Assembly (NCBI GenBank): GCA_905233375.1
Contig: CAJOEJ010000007.1
Coordinates: 39,903 to 103,902, forward strand
Direction of reading: 5' to 3'
DNA length: 64,000 nt
Source of the DNA: Paludibacteraceae bacterium
GTDB taxonomy: Bacteria; Bacteroidota; Bacteroidia; Bacteroidales; Paludibacteraceae
Below the pieces are notes generated by a model. It saw only the letters and a program-made list of their open reading frames with translations. It did no database searches and had not been told where the DNA came from. Below are positions 1 through 10,800 of the stretch, piece by piece (the stretch's first letter is position 1; every line of letters starts with the position of its first letter). A program made the translations under genes and the position numbers.

Positions 1-1309
1 CTCCGACTTTCTGGTCTGTACGCGGAAAGACGACGGTTTTGTATTGTTCCGTCCTTCCATACATGTCGTCATGGCTTCGTTTGGAGAATCCTTCGACGAG
101 CACTTCGACTGTTTTTCCGACCTCGCGTTGGTTGGATTCAAGGGACAGCTGGTTTTGGAGAGCGATGATCTCGTTGAGTCGCCGCACTTTCTCTTCTTCA
201 GGTATGTTATCGGGCAAATGCTTATGCGCGTACGTGCCCGGGCGTTCCGAATATTTAAACATAAAGGCGGAGTCGAACCGGACTTCCCGCATAAGGCTGA
301 GTGTCTGCTCGTGGTCCTCGAGCGTCTCGTCGTGGAATCCGCAGAAGATATCCGTGCTGATAGCGGCGGTGGGCAGTATGCGACGGATAGCGGCGATACG
401 ATCCAGGTACCATTCGCGGGTATATTTGCGGTTCATGAGTTTGAGCACATGGTTCGAACCGGATTGTACCGCCAAGTGGATGAACTTGCAGAGGTTGTCA
501 TGGCGGCTGATGGCTTCGAGCGTCTTATCCGACATATCTTTCGGATGGCTGGTCGTGAAGCGTATCCGCATATCGGGCACGGCGTCGGCTACGATCTCCA
601 GCAGGTCGGCGAAGTCGATGACGGAGTCGTTTGAGGTTGTTTGAGGTCGTTGGAGGTCGTTTGAAGGTTGATAGCGGTACGAATTGACGTTCTGCCCGAG
701 GAGAGTGACCTCTTTGTATCCGCGCGCGTGCAGGTCGCGTACCTCATTGAGGATGGACTCGACGTCGCGGCTGCGTTCGCGTCCGCGGGTATATGGAACC
801 ACGCAGTAGGAACAGAAGTTATTGCAACCTCGCATGATAGACACGAACCCGCTGATGGAGCGTCCGATACGGGAAGGGATGATCTGGCGGTATGTCTCGG
901 TGGTACTCAGTTCAACGTTCATTGCTTTGTGCCCCATCTCACATTGGGCAAGCAAGTTGGGGATATCCATATAGGCGTCGGGTCCCGCGACAAAGTCCAC
1001 GCCGTAGGTGTCGATGAGTTCCTGCCCCATCCGCTCCGCCATGCAACCTATTACACCTATAGTGTATTGGTGGTTGGTGGTTTGTAATTGGTGATTTTTC
1101 TTCATCAAAGCTTTGAGTTCGCGGAGACGGGAGCCGACTTTTTGTTCGGCGTTGTCCCGGATGGAACAGGTGTTGATGATGATGATATCGGCATCCTCCC
1201 ACTGGTCTGTGAGTTCCGCGTCGGTAGTCTCCATGATAGCGGCTACAACCTCGCTATCTGCGACGTTCATTTGACAACCATAGGTCTCAATATAGAATTT
1301 TTTTGCCAT
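1..1309 (-). CDS. miaB: MiaB, tRNA-2-methylthio-N6-dimethylallyladenosine synthase (C-terminus cut by window edge)
   Basis: Radical-SAM methylthiotransferase that adds a 2-methylthio group to i6A37 of tRNAs reading UNN codons. The reverse-strand translation begins MAKKFYIETYGCQMNVADSE. It shows the three Cys of the N-terminal UPF0004 domain (YGCQMN, NTCSIR, GVIGCMAER) and then the radical-SAM cluster CNNFCSYC in MRGCNNFCSYCVVPYTRGRE. It stays open to base 1, in the TRAM region, so the end lies outside the window. The ATG at 1309 is chosen because it gives the family N-terminus. Two low-complexity in-frame stretches interrupt the usual sequence: NHQLQTTNHQYT before GVIGCM, and PSNDLQRPQTTSNDS before VIDFADLL. 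Both are encoded by short tandem repeats. The nearest good minus-strand promoter is at 1521-1552. Confidence 0.95.
   Translation of the reverse strand, partial: MAKKFYIETYGCQMNVADSEVVAAIMETTDAELTDQWEDADIIIINTCSIRDNAEQKVGSRLRELKALMKKNHQLQTTNHQYTIGVIGCMAERMGQELIDTYGVDFVAGPDAYMDIPNLLAQCEMGHKAMNVELSTTETYRQIIPSRIGRSISGFVSIMRGCNNFCSYCVVPYTRGRERSRDVESILNEVRDLHARGYKEVTLLGQNVNSYRYQPSNDLQRPQTTSNDSVIDFADLLEIVADAVPDMRIRFTTSHPKDMSDKTLEAISRHDNLCKFIHLAVQSGSNHVLKLMNRKYTREWYLDRIAAIRRILPTAAISTDIFCGFHDETLEDHEQTLSLMREVRFDSAFMFKYSERPGTYAHKHLPDNIPEEEKVRRLNEIIALQNQLSLESNQREVGKTVEVLVEGFSKRSHDDMYGRTEQYKTVVFPRTDQKVG
622..670. repeat. 10-bp-period tandem array inside miaB
   Basis: About four to five units of a GAGGTCGTTT-like decamer lie in frame in miaB. 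They encode the PSNDLQRPQTTSNDS segment in a surface-loop position between the radical-SAM motif NVNSYRY and IDFADLL. Confidence 0.75.
1061..1095. repeat. 7-bp-period tandem array inside miaB
   Basis: Five consecutive heptads read on the plus strand (AGTGTAT, TGGTGGT, TGGTGGT, TTGTAAT, TGGTGAT). They encode the extra NHQLQTTNHQYT stretch of MiaB without breaking the frame. The same units (TTGGTGA/ATCACCA type) appear in intergenic gaps elsewhere in the window. Confidence 0.8.
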
Positions 1310-1333
1310 TTTTATCAAAAAAATACGATTTTA

Positions 1334-1365
1334 TTTGCATATATCAATTTTTTGTAGTACCTTTG
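1334..1365 (+). promoter_or_regulatory. Bacteroidota-type promoter for tRNA-Pro(GGG)
   Basis: TTTG at 1334-1337, 20 nt, then TACCTTTG at 1358-1365. The tRNA 5' end is 28 nt downstream. Confidence 0.8.
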
Positions 1366-1392
1366 CAGCCGCTTTTGAAAAAAGAGCGTGTT

Positions 1393-1466
1393 CGGGGAGT
1401 GGCGCAGCCCGGTAGCGCAACGGTCTGGGGGACCGGAGGTCGCGTGTTCGAATCACGTCTCCCCGA
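1393..1466 (+). tRNA. tRNA-Pro (anticodon GGG)
   Basis: Full cloverleaf: acceptor CGGGGAG/CTCCCCG, D-arm GCGC/GCGC, anticodon loop CTGGGGG reading GGG, T-arm with TTCGAAT. A27 faces G43, one weak pair at the top of the anticodon stem. CCA is not encoded; discriminator base A. Confidence 0.95.
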
Positions 1467-1467
1467 C

Positions 1468-1497
1468 AAAATGGATCCATCGTGATCCATTTTTTTG
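1468..1497 (+). terminator. Terminator after tRNA-Pro
   Basis: Ten-base-pair stem AAAATGGATC/GATCCATTTT with a 6-nt loop, followed by a T run. Confidence 0.8.
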
Positions 1498-1520
1498 TGT
1501 CTTTGTTTTTATTGCGAGTG

Positions 1521-1552
1521 CAAAGGTACTGCTTTTTTTTGAGATATACAAA
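1521..1552 (-). promoter_or_regulatory. Minus-strand promoter, probably for miaB
   Basis: On the minus strand TTTG (1552-1549), 20 nt, TACCTTTG (1528-1521). No other match to this promoter form is seen between here and the miaB start, so the miaB leader would be about 205 nt and would run antisense through tRNA-Pro. Confidence 0.55.
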
Positions 1553-1628
1553 TTTTTTTGACTTTTTTCGTTCAACTTCACGGGATATATACTATGTATA
1601 TATAGGGTAAGGTGGGATACGGGATTGT

Positions 1629-1661
1629 CTCGTCTCGCTCTCGTCTCGATCTTGTCTCGGT
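1629..1661. repeat. 11-bp tandem array upstream of first giant adhesin gene
   Basis: Three units with an 11-bp period (CTCGTCTCGCT, CTCGTCTCGAT, CTTGTCTCGGT), ending about 80 bp upstream of the -33 box at 1741. A small palindrome ATATATAC-tat-GTATATAT lies just before the array. The rest of 1498-1740 shows nothing clear except the minus-strand promoter. Confidence 0.6.
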
Positions 1662-1740
1662 CACTATGCGGTCATATGGCGGGTGTTGTCATATAAAGTT
1701 TACAAAAAGCAGAAAAAATGACGTTTTATGTATCAAAAAG

Positions 1741-1771
1741 TTGCATAAATGGAAGATTTTTTGTAACTTTG
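1741..1771 (+). promoter_or_regulatory. Promoter of giant adhesin gene 1
   Basis: TTG at 1741-1743, 20 nt, TAACTTTG at 1764-1771, followed by GCGCCC as at several other promoters here. Confidence 0.8.
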
Positions 1772-1834
1772 CGCCCAATTTTCATGTTTTAACGAACAAT
1801 GAAACAATCTTTTAATAATAAATATAGTAATCGT

Positions 1835-4800
1835 ATGAAGAAACATTTACTCATGCTCTTTGCAGTTGTGACAGCTGTAACAATGAGCATCCAAGCCCAA
1901 ACGATCCTAATCGATGACGGCTTTGAGAATGGTATTCAGGACAGCGTCTGGACTCAGGAGTTCGTGACCGGTCATACGGCATGGGCAGTAGAGAGCGAGG
2001 ACGACAGTCTGTCTTATCCGGCTACGGTTTTGCAGGGCACTCACCGTGCCTATCTGCGTAACACGACGGGTGAGACGCAAGGTTTCGTCACGCGTCTGGT
2101 GAGTCAGGTAATGGACTTGAGTCCTCGTAAGATTTACCAGCCTGAGTTGACGTTCTGGTATGCCAATCCTCGTTGGGGCGCCGACCGCGACACGTTGCGC
2201 GTGCTGTACCGCAACAATCCCAACGGCAAATGGAAACAGTTAGCGGAATACAGCACCGCGATGGCTAACTGGCAGAAAGTGCGTATCGAATTGCCGGAGG
2301 TAGGTCCGACTTACCAGATTGCCTTCGAAGGCAAGGACAACCTCGGTCGCGGTATCGTGCTGGACAGCGTCAAGCTTCGTTCGGCGCCGGAGTGTACCGT
2401 ACCTCACGACATCATCGTGAGCAACAAGGGTGCCAACCGCGTCAACATCGCCTGGACCGCAAGCTGGGATGCTATCTGGTACGAGTTGATTGTAAGCAAA
2501 GACACGCTCAACCCGTATGAGATCCCGGAAGAGACCGAAGCGTCGCTTGTTTTCCACGACCGTATCAGCGGTCTGAGCCAGAGCCATGACCTGACACTTG
2601 AACCGGGTGAAGCGTACTACGTGTATATCCGGTCCATCTGCGAGAACGAGATCAGCCTCTGGAGCCACGAGTACACGGAAGAGGGTGCGTACCATTTCCG
2701 TGTCCGCGCAACGAAGCAGGTTCCGTTTACGGAAGACTTCAACTGGGCGAAGACCAAGAACCAGGATCCCGAGTGGATCTGGGGCAACAACACGGGCAAG
2801 ACGAACCCGTATGTCAACTCCAAATCGACGACCACTTCGGAGTTGGGCAAGTATTCGCCGAGCGCTACTCCCTCCGTTATTTTCTCGGGCGGAACGAGCG
2901 CAACGGTTAAGATTCCCGCCGGCAAGTACGTCTTCCTGGCTACTCCTGCGTTAGCGGACACGCTGAACCAGAACTTCAAACTGAACCAATGCCAGGTTCA
3001 TTTCTGGAGTACGGTACATATCTACACGGGTCGTACGTACGGTCGCAGCCTGATTGTGGGTGTGATGGAGGATCCGGAGGATATCACGACCTTTACTCCG
3101 ATCGACACGGTAATGGTCTGGGGCAACCAGACGTTCCAGGAGAACATCGTGGACCTGAGCAGCTATACCGGCAACGGTGCTTTTATCGGTTTCGTGAGTG
3201 ATTTCGACCGTCAGAACCTGTTCTATATCGACGATGTGACGATCGAGTACCGCCCGGAGGTGAGCAAGGTGACCAAGATCTCGGTTAATCCGCGTGACAC
3301 GTTTGCCACTATCAGCTGGGAAGGCAATGCATCGTCTTACAACGTGCTGATCACCAATGCGGAAGTTGATCCGTCTAATCCGTCGGAGGACGCTATTGTG
3401 GACCAGGCGACGGTAAACGGCACTTCGTACCTGTGCAATAAACTGGAGGCGTTCCACAGCTGGAACCACCCGTATTATGTGTATGTTCAGGCAGTAGGCG
3501 CAGAGTGGTCTTACCGCTATCCGTTTGTGACGCTGACATCGCAGCGCGCCGTGCCTTATACGTTTGATTTCGAGCCTGCTTCGGGTCGTTACCAGATTTC
3601 GGGTTCGACGTATTATGCCGCCAACTTAAGTATCTTCGGTAATGATCCGAAGTACCCGAGTCTGGCATCGGCGAACACGTACAAAGGTTCGGGCTGTCTG
3701 TCAATGACGAAGACGGCAGGAGCGGACACATGGGTTACTCTTCCGATGGTAGAAGACCTGGACAGCGTTCAGGTGAAGTTCTATCTCGGCGGAACGAGTA
3801 CTTCCTATTCGAAGGCTCACGCGACCATCGGTATCATGACGAACCCGATGGATATCAATACGTTCACGAAGGTATCGAGCTTTACGCTGAACACCTCGGG
3901 TTACACGATGTGCTACGCCAACTTCAAGAACTATACCGGTCCGAAGGACGGCGTGATCGCCATTGTCTGGGACGATATCCGAGGCATGGCGGAAAACACG
4001 ATCAACTATATCGACGAGGTGAAGGTAGAGAAGTTGTCGGAGTGTACTCCTCCGCAAAACGTGGAAATAGCGGTTGAGTCCGACTCCATCGCCCTTATAT
4101 GGGATGCTTCGCAGCAATCTATGTGGGAGGTAGCCATTGCGAGAAGTCCGTTGACGAACGTCCAGAAAGACAAGACGTTTGCCGAGATTGCGGCGATGGG
4201 CTCCATTGTCTATGCGGACACGCTTTACTGGGACGACGAAGTGTCGAAGCCGGAGTTCGGTATCGGCGGTCTGAAGCCCCATACGGACTACGTGCTTTAC
4301 CTGCGTACGGTGTGCGGCAGTGACGCGGCATGGTGGACGGAGATTTCGTTCAGCACGCCTTGTGCAAACGCCACGTTCCCGTACAAAGAGACGTTCGAGA
4401 GCTGTACCTCCACTTCATCCAATGCGGCTCCGCAATTACCGTGCTGGCAGATGATTAACTACTTAGGTACATCGTATCCGTGGATCTATGCTGCAAATGG
4501 CGGTAAGACGCTGGAGTTGTACACCTCCGGTACTGCGTACCGTTGCGTAGCGATTATGCCGCCGGTAGAGGGTAACTTGGAGGATATGATGCTTACGTTC
4601 GAGACCCGTTCGTGGAGCTCGGGCTCTACATCTACGTCCGTACTGTACGTGGGTACAATGGGCGATATCGACGACCAAAACTCGTTCATACCGTTCGATA
4701 CGATTCGTAATACCGGCGGTACGGAATTCCAGAAAGTGACGCTGTTGCTGAGCAACTACAACCTGGTATATAACAATATCGCCTTCTCGTCCGGTTTCTC

Positions 4801-7800
4801 GGGTTCGAGCGACGTGCTGATCGACAACATCGAGCTGAAGGATGCTACGTGTATCGAGGCGTATAACTTCCGCCAGACGGATTCACAATCCAACTCGGCA
4901 GACTTCGAGTGGGACGGTCTGTCCCCGAACGACCAGTGGGAGATGCGTGTTCTGAGCCAGAACGTCAGCCTTTCCAATGTAGCCTCGGGCAACTATGACA
5001 CCCTGCGTGTCGCCGTGGTGAACGACACCGTGCTGACCGGCAGAACCTACCATCTGGACGACCTGCACGCCAGCACGACGTATTATGTTTATCTGCGCGT
5101 TATGTGCGGCGACAGCATCTGGACGATGCACACGATCGAGACAAGCTGCGAGAAGCTGGATCCGAACAAGCCGAACAAGGAGACGTTCGAGACCTACTCC
5201 AGCGGTACGTCGTACAGCGACAGTTATCAGGCTACGTGCTGGACGGTAGGTAATGGCGGAACAACTTCGACGTCGTATATCCCGTATATCTACAAGTACA
5301 CGTCGTATGCTTCTTCGGGTCAGAACACGTACTGTATGTACGGCTATGAGTACTCTGACTACGTTCCGGCATACATCGTATCTCCGGAGATCGATTGCAC
5401 ACATATGAAGGATCTGGCGGTTACATTCAACATGTATGCCTCTACGTCCTACAGCTGGCTGTGCGGTGTGATGAGCGACCCGAACGATCTGAGTACGTTC
5501 GTTGTGATCGACTCGGTAAAGGGTACGGGCGAGAGCGTACAATATATCTATGACTTGAGCGAGTACGAGGATTCGATTCCTGCGACCGCGCGTTACTTCG
5601 CATGGCGTACACCGTACGATGCGACGAGCTACGCCTACCTCGATGACGTATCTATCACGACGATGCGCTGTCCGTTCACTAAGCCGACCTATTCGGATCT
5701 GACGGCAGAGAGCGCCCGTATCAGCAGTGGTCTGCGAACGGACGACATGTGGCTGTTGCTTGTGACCTCGGAGGCCGTTTCCACCGATTCGCTGGCATCC
5801 GCTACGTACCGCGTGCCCAATACGATCAAAGTACGTTTCGACACGATCGATGTACGTTCAAAGAAAGTGAGCGGTCTGAGCGAGCAGACGAAATACTACG
5901 TCTATACGGCAACGCTGTGCGATTCCGTTGTATCCCAATGGAGCAGCACTTCGTTCATCACTCCGTGTATGCCGGTCAAGCCGGACGGCATGAAGAAGAT
6001 CACGTTTGCCACCGAAGACGGTTTCGTCACCGGCTCGGGTGCAACCCGCTATCTGCCGTGCTGGACGATAGGCAGCAAGACCCAGGGTCTGAGCGCTTCG
6101 TCGAGCTATATCCCGTACGTGGATGCTTCGACCAAATACAACGGTCACAACTCGCTGCGTATCTACGACTACGTTTCTGGAACGAGTTCGCACTATGTAG
6201 GCGCCTATGCGATCATGCCGGAAATGTTTGTTGATTCCATCAGCAAATACCAGGTATCGTTCTGGGGTCGCAAATACAGCACTTCGTACAACGGTCAGCT
6301 GATCATCGGTATTGTGAGCGACCCGAGTGACCTGAACACGTTCGTAGCGGTAGATACCGTCACGATGGAAGGCACGACATGGGAGCCGTTCAGTGTCGGA
6401 TTCGAGAACTACGAGGGTGACTTCCTCGGCAACTTGGGTTCGAACATCATGTTCCTCAGCGATTTCGGTGTATCGAACGGCGCTTATATCACGGATATCA
6501 GCGTAGAGCTGATCCCGACCTGCCGTCCTATCTCTTCGTTCAAGGTGGACAGCGTAGGCGAGAATTCGGCTGTCATCAGCTGGCAAGGCTATCAGGATAC
6601 GTATCGTATGCTGCTCGCTGACAAGATATTGGAGGACAGTGTAAAACCGACCTACAACTATCTGCTTGACACGATAGTAACCACCTCCAGCCATATCCGT
6701 ATCGAGAACCTGCTTCCTGCCACCGGCTATGTCGTTTATGCGCAGGGTATCTGCTCCGATGGCGACAGTACCGCTATCTCGATGCAGTACGCATCGTTCC
6801 GAACCGAGTGCCCCCTCTCGACGGGTGTGCCCGTTCCGTTCTATGAGGACTGGGAGAGCTATCCGACGGGTAACAGCGAGGTAGGCTGCTGGTTGTTCCG
6901 CAATGTCAGCGGTTCCACCTATCCGACGGTAGAGGCAGCGCGCGACAAACTCAAGAGCCAGACGGTGGATCTGTACTCACCGGCTTCGGGCGGCCGTTCA
7001 TGGATCGTTGTGCCGGTACTCCGTGCAAGTCTGGCGGACCTCAAATTAGAGTTTGACGCCCGTTCATGGAGCTCGTCCGCGTCCGCTACGCAGTACATCC
7101 ATGTAGGCGTGATGGCGGATCCGGAAGACGCGACGACGTTTGTCGAGCTGGCAAACTTCCCGCTGACTCCCGATTCCCTGATGTCGCATTTCGAGATGAT
7201 TCTCGGCGAGTACGACATCCCGTACGAGCGTCTGGTATTCACCTCCGGTCTGGATGCCACGATGGCTTCCTGCGACGTGGTAATTGACAATATATCGCTG
7301 TCGCTCGAGTCGCCGTGCCACGCTCCGAAACTGCAGACCAGCAACGTTTCGTACAGTTCCTTCAAGCTGGAGATTATTCCGAACAAGGAAGACAACGACC
7401 TGTGGGATGTGGTATGCATCGAGGCGACGGAATGGGCGAAGATCCGCAATATAGACACGTATCTGGATACGACTTCGACCCGTATGCGCGTTGACACGAC
7501 GTTCCTGACGTTCACGGGTCTGACGCCGGCTACCTCCTATTATATCTACGCACGTACGGCGTGCGGCGGTGTTTACGGCAACAGTCCGTGGAACAAGACC
7601 CCGCTCAACGTACATACGAAGTTCTACTACAAAGAGGGCTACCACTTCGGCTTTGAGAAGTCCGGTGAGATGTGGGAGCGCAGCCCGTACTCGACGAACG
7701 ACAACTACTATCTGCATCCGGCACTGGTATCCGGCCGTGACAGCTTGGGCGCAGCCTCGACGGCTTACGGAGCTTATCCGTTCAGCCAGGAGAACACGAC

Positions 7801-10800
7801 GTCCTATCTGTACGCTCACACCGGAACAGGTGCGCTGACGATCAACGCTTCGGGTAACTACTTCGGCGGCTACGTCATCTTCCCGGCAGTTGACCAGGCA
7901 GAGGCTCGTTCGTTCGAGTTCAAGATCCGTCCGGGCTACATCTCGGCTACGACGATGAAGACGGCTACGACGTATGACGGCGTGATCGAGATCGGAACGA
8001 TCGACAAGAACCAGGACTTCGACACCTACCATCGTATCGCTACCGTCCGCGTCGATGCCCTGAATAACGAAGGCATGGCTGATGAGGACAACAACTACCT
8101 GTTCAGCAACTACACGCTGGATCTGGATGAAGCGACGATCGCATCGAAGCAGATCGTTCTCCACGCTCCGCAGCAACCGGGTGTCTCGTCGATGCTGTTT
8201 ATCGACGAGGTGAACATGGGCGCAGCGAAGGGCTACAGCCTCGTATCCATCAAGAAGGTGAACGTAAGCGGTTCGAGCGCTACGGTCGAGTGGGACAACA
8301 TCGGCGGTCCGTGGAACTTGTTCATCGCGGATGAGAGAGGTGACACCATCGCCCAGTACAACCACCTGACCGGCACGAGCCAGGTTGTTGAGGGCTTGTC
8401 GCCGAGAAGCCAATACACCGCTATCCTGGAGACCGAGAAAGCCGATATGAGCCGCGACTACATCCTGACGACTTCCGTTGCGTTCGAGACGACCTGCCAA
8501 GTGCTGCAACCGGATGCCGACGGCGAGTTCACATGGGACTTCGACGATGAGTACGAGTGGGAAGCGAACGATGTGCTCACCGGTGCAACATCTGATACCG
8601 CTTATATGAAGCCGAACTGCTTCCACGTAGGCATCACGTACGAGAATCCGTATAACGGCTACCAGTGGCTGGTACAGCCCAAGGGCTATGACTACTACTC
8701 GACGCTGATGAACTACAGCGAAAGCCGTCATCAGGAGGTAGGTATAGGCGACAGCCACTCGCTGCGTGTACACACGACCGCCCAGAGATTCAACTCGTAT
8801 ATCGTCCTGCCGGAGATGAACTGCGACCTCGACACAATGATGATCGAGTTCTACGGCCGCTGCTTCGTCAACTACGACGAGGAGCATTCGATAGAGGCTA
8901 ACCGCGGCAAGATCGTCAGCGCAATATATCTCGGCGAGGAATACAGCCAGTCGATAGTAGTAGGTACGCTGACCGACCCGAACGACTTCAGCACGCTTCA
9001 GGTACTGGATACGCTGACCTACAAGCAGACGAACCTGACCAACAGCGTCAACGTGAACGACGACCCCGCCGGTCTGCGTTACTGGGAGTTGATGCAGGCT
9101 CCGCTGGCAGGCGCTACGGGCAGATACATCGTATTGTTCCAGCCTTCTTACGGTCTGTTCTTCCTGGATGACCTGAGCATCAAGCCGGCGGGCAGCACGC
9201 TCTTCGCGCCGACCAGTGCCCGGACGTCCGATATCACGGCTACGTCCGCTACGCTGAGCTGGAATGTACGTCATCCGAGCCTGTCGTCCGTAGTGGTTGT
9301 ACTCGACGCATCGAACGAAGAAGTGCTGCGTGACACCATCCCCGGAACCAGCTATGCAGCAACCGGTCTCGAATCCGGTCACTCGTACCACTGGTACGTT
9401 TACCAGACGGACAACATCCGCAACAGCGTAACGACCGTTGAGGTAACGTTCGCGACCGAGTGCGTGGCGATCACCCCGTCTTACACCTGCGGCTTCGAGA
9501 TCGAAGACGGTGCGGGCAATATCCCGGGTCAGACCTCGTACAAGCAGGCACTATGCTGGACGTACGGCGATGCCAAGAGCACGAGCGAGGAGAATCTATG
9601 GATCAGCGCGACCTACGATCCGTACAACCAGGCGAACACGGAGGACCACCGTTACAGCCGCACTAATTCGTCCGCGGTGTTCATGCGCGCTTCGTACGAC
9701 AACTACCAGCCGTACATCGCCATGCCGCAAATGGATATCAACGCATACGACACGCTTCAGGTAGTCTTCTGGATGCGTCCGGCATATGTACGCCAGGGAA
9801 CGGGCACCGTAGTAAGCCAGTACACGGGTAGCACCTATTCGAAGTCCATTATCGTAGGAACGATGACCGACCCGACGAATGCCGCTACGTTCGTACCGCT
9901 CGACACCGTTACGTACAGCGCATCTCTGACCGTATACGATGTGGCTACCGCTGCCAACGACTACCTGTTCGAGCAGAAGAAAGTGGAACTGGCAGGCGCT
10001 ACGGGTCCGTATGTAGCCTTCATGACTTCGTTCTACGCGAAGGATGACGAGAACCGCAAGAGCAGCGACTACATGTGGCTCGACGATATCTCGTTCAGCC
10101 GCCGCCAGCTGTGCAAGGATCCGAAGAACCTGAACAACGACTTTGTCGGTGCGACCGAAGCGACCCTCAGCTGGGAAGGCGGCGACTCGATCTTCGTGAT
10201 CCAGGTTTCGAAGGATGTGTACTTCGCAGAAGACACCGCGTTCGCGTTCAACGACACCGTTTATTCGAATCCGTTCACGGTAACGGGTCTGGAGAAACAG
10301 ACGAACTACGCATGGCGCGTACAAGCTATCTGCGAAGGCGAAGCGAGCGGATTCTCGCCCAAGGAGACGTTCAAGACGCTCCGCAGCCCGTACTTCCTCG
10401 AGGAGTTCGAAACCGCAGTAAACACGAGCGAGTGGACGTTCAGTTGCAGCAAGGCGGTGGACATCCTGAACAAGAGCAGTTACAGCTTCAGTTCGGACAA
10501 CTCGTACGGCTTCAAGCGCGTGACGACCAACTACGGTCTGAACGGTTCGCACTACACCGCCGTAGGATACTATGAAGATTATAACTGGATGATCACGCCG
10601 GAGTTCTACCTGCCGGAGAACGACAGTGTTCACTTCTCGATGGATCTCGCGATGACCGCATGTAACAGCAGCCACGCTGCTACGGGCAACGCGGTCACAG
10701 AGAGCGACATGGCGAACGACTTCTACTTCATGGTGATCGTTTCGGAAGACGGCGGTGCTACCTGGAAGTCAGAGAACATCCTGATGAAATGGCAGAACAC

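Noticed and set aside
1799..1834. Upstream ATG of giant gene 1 adding 12 residues
   Set aside because: The extra residues are polar and weaken the signal peptide; the ATG at 1835 fits better, though 1799 remains possible.
7064..9391. Long reverse-strand open frame (775 codons) opposite giant gene 1
   Set aside because: A mirror of strongly biased codon use in the plus-strand gene; Arg/Val-rich, with no domains and no promoter.
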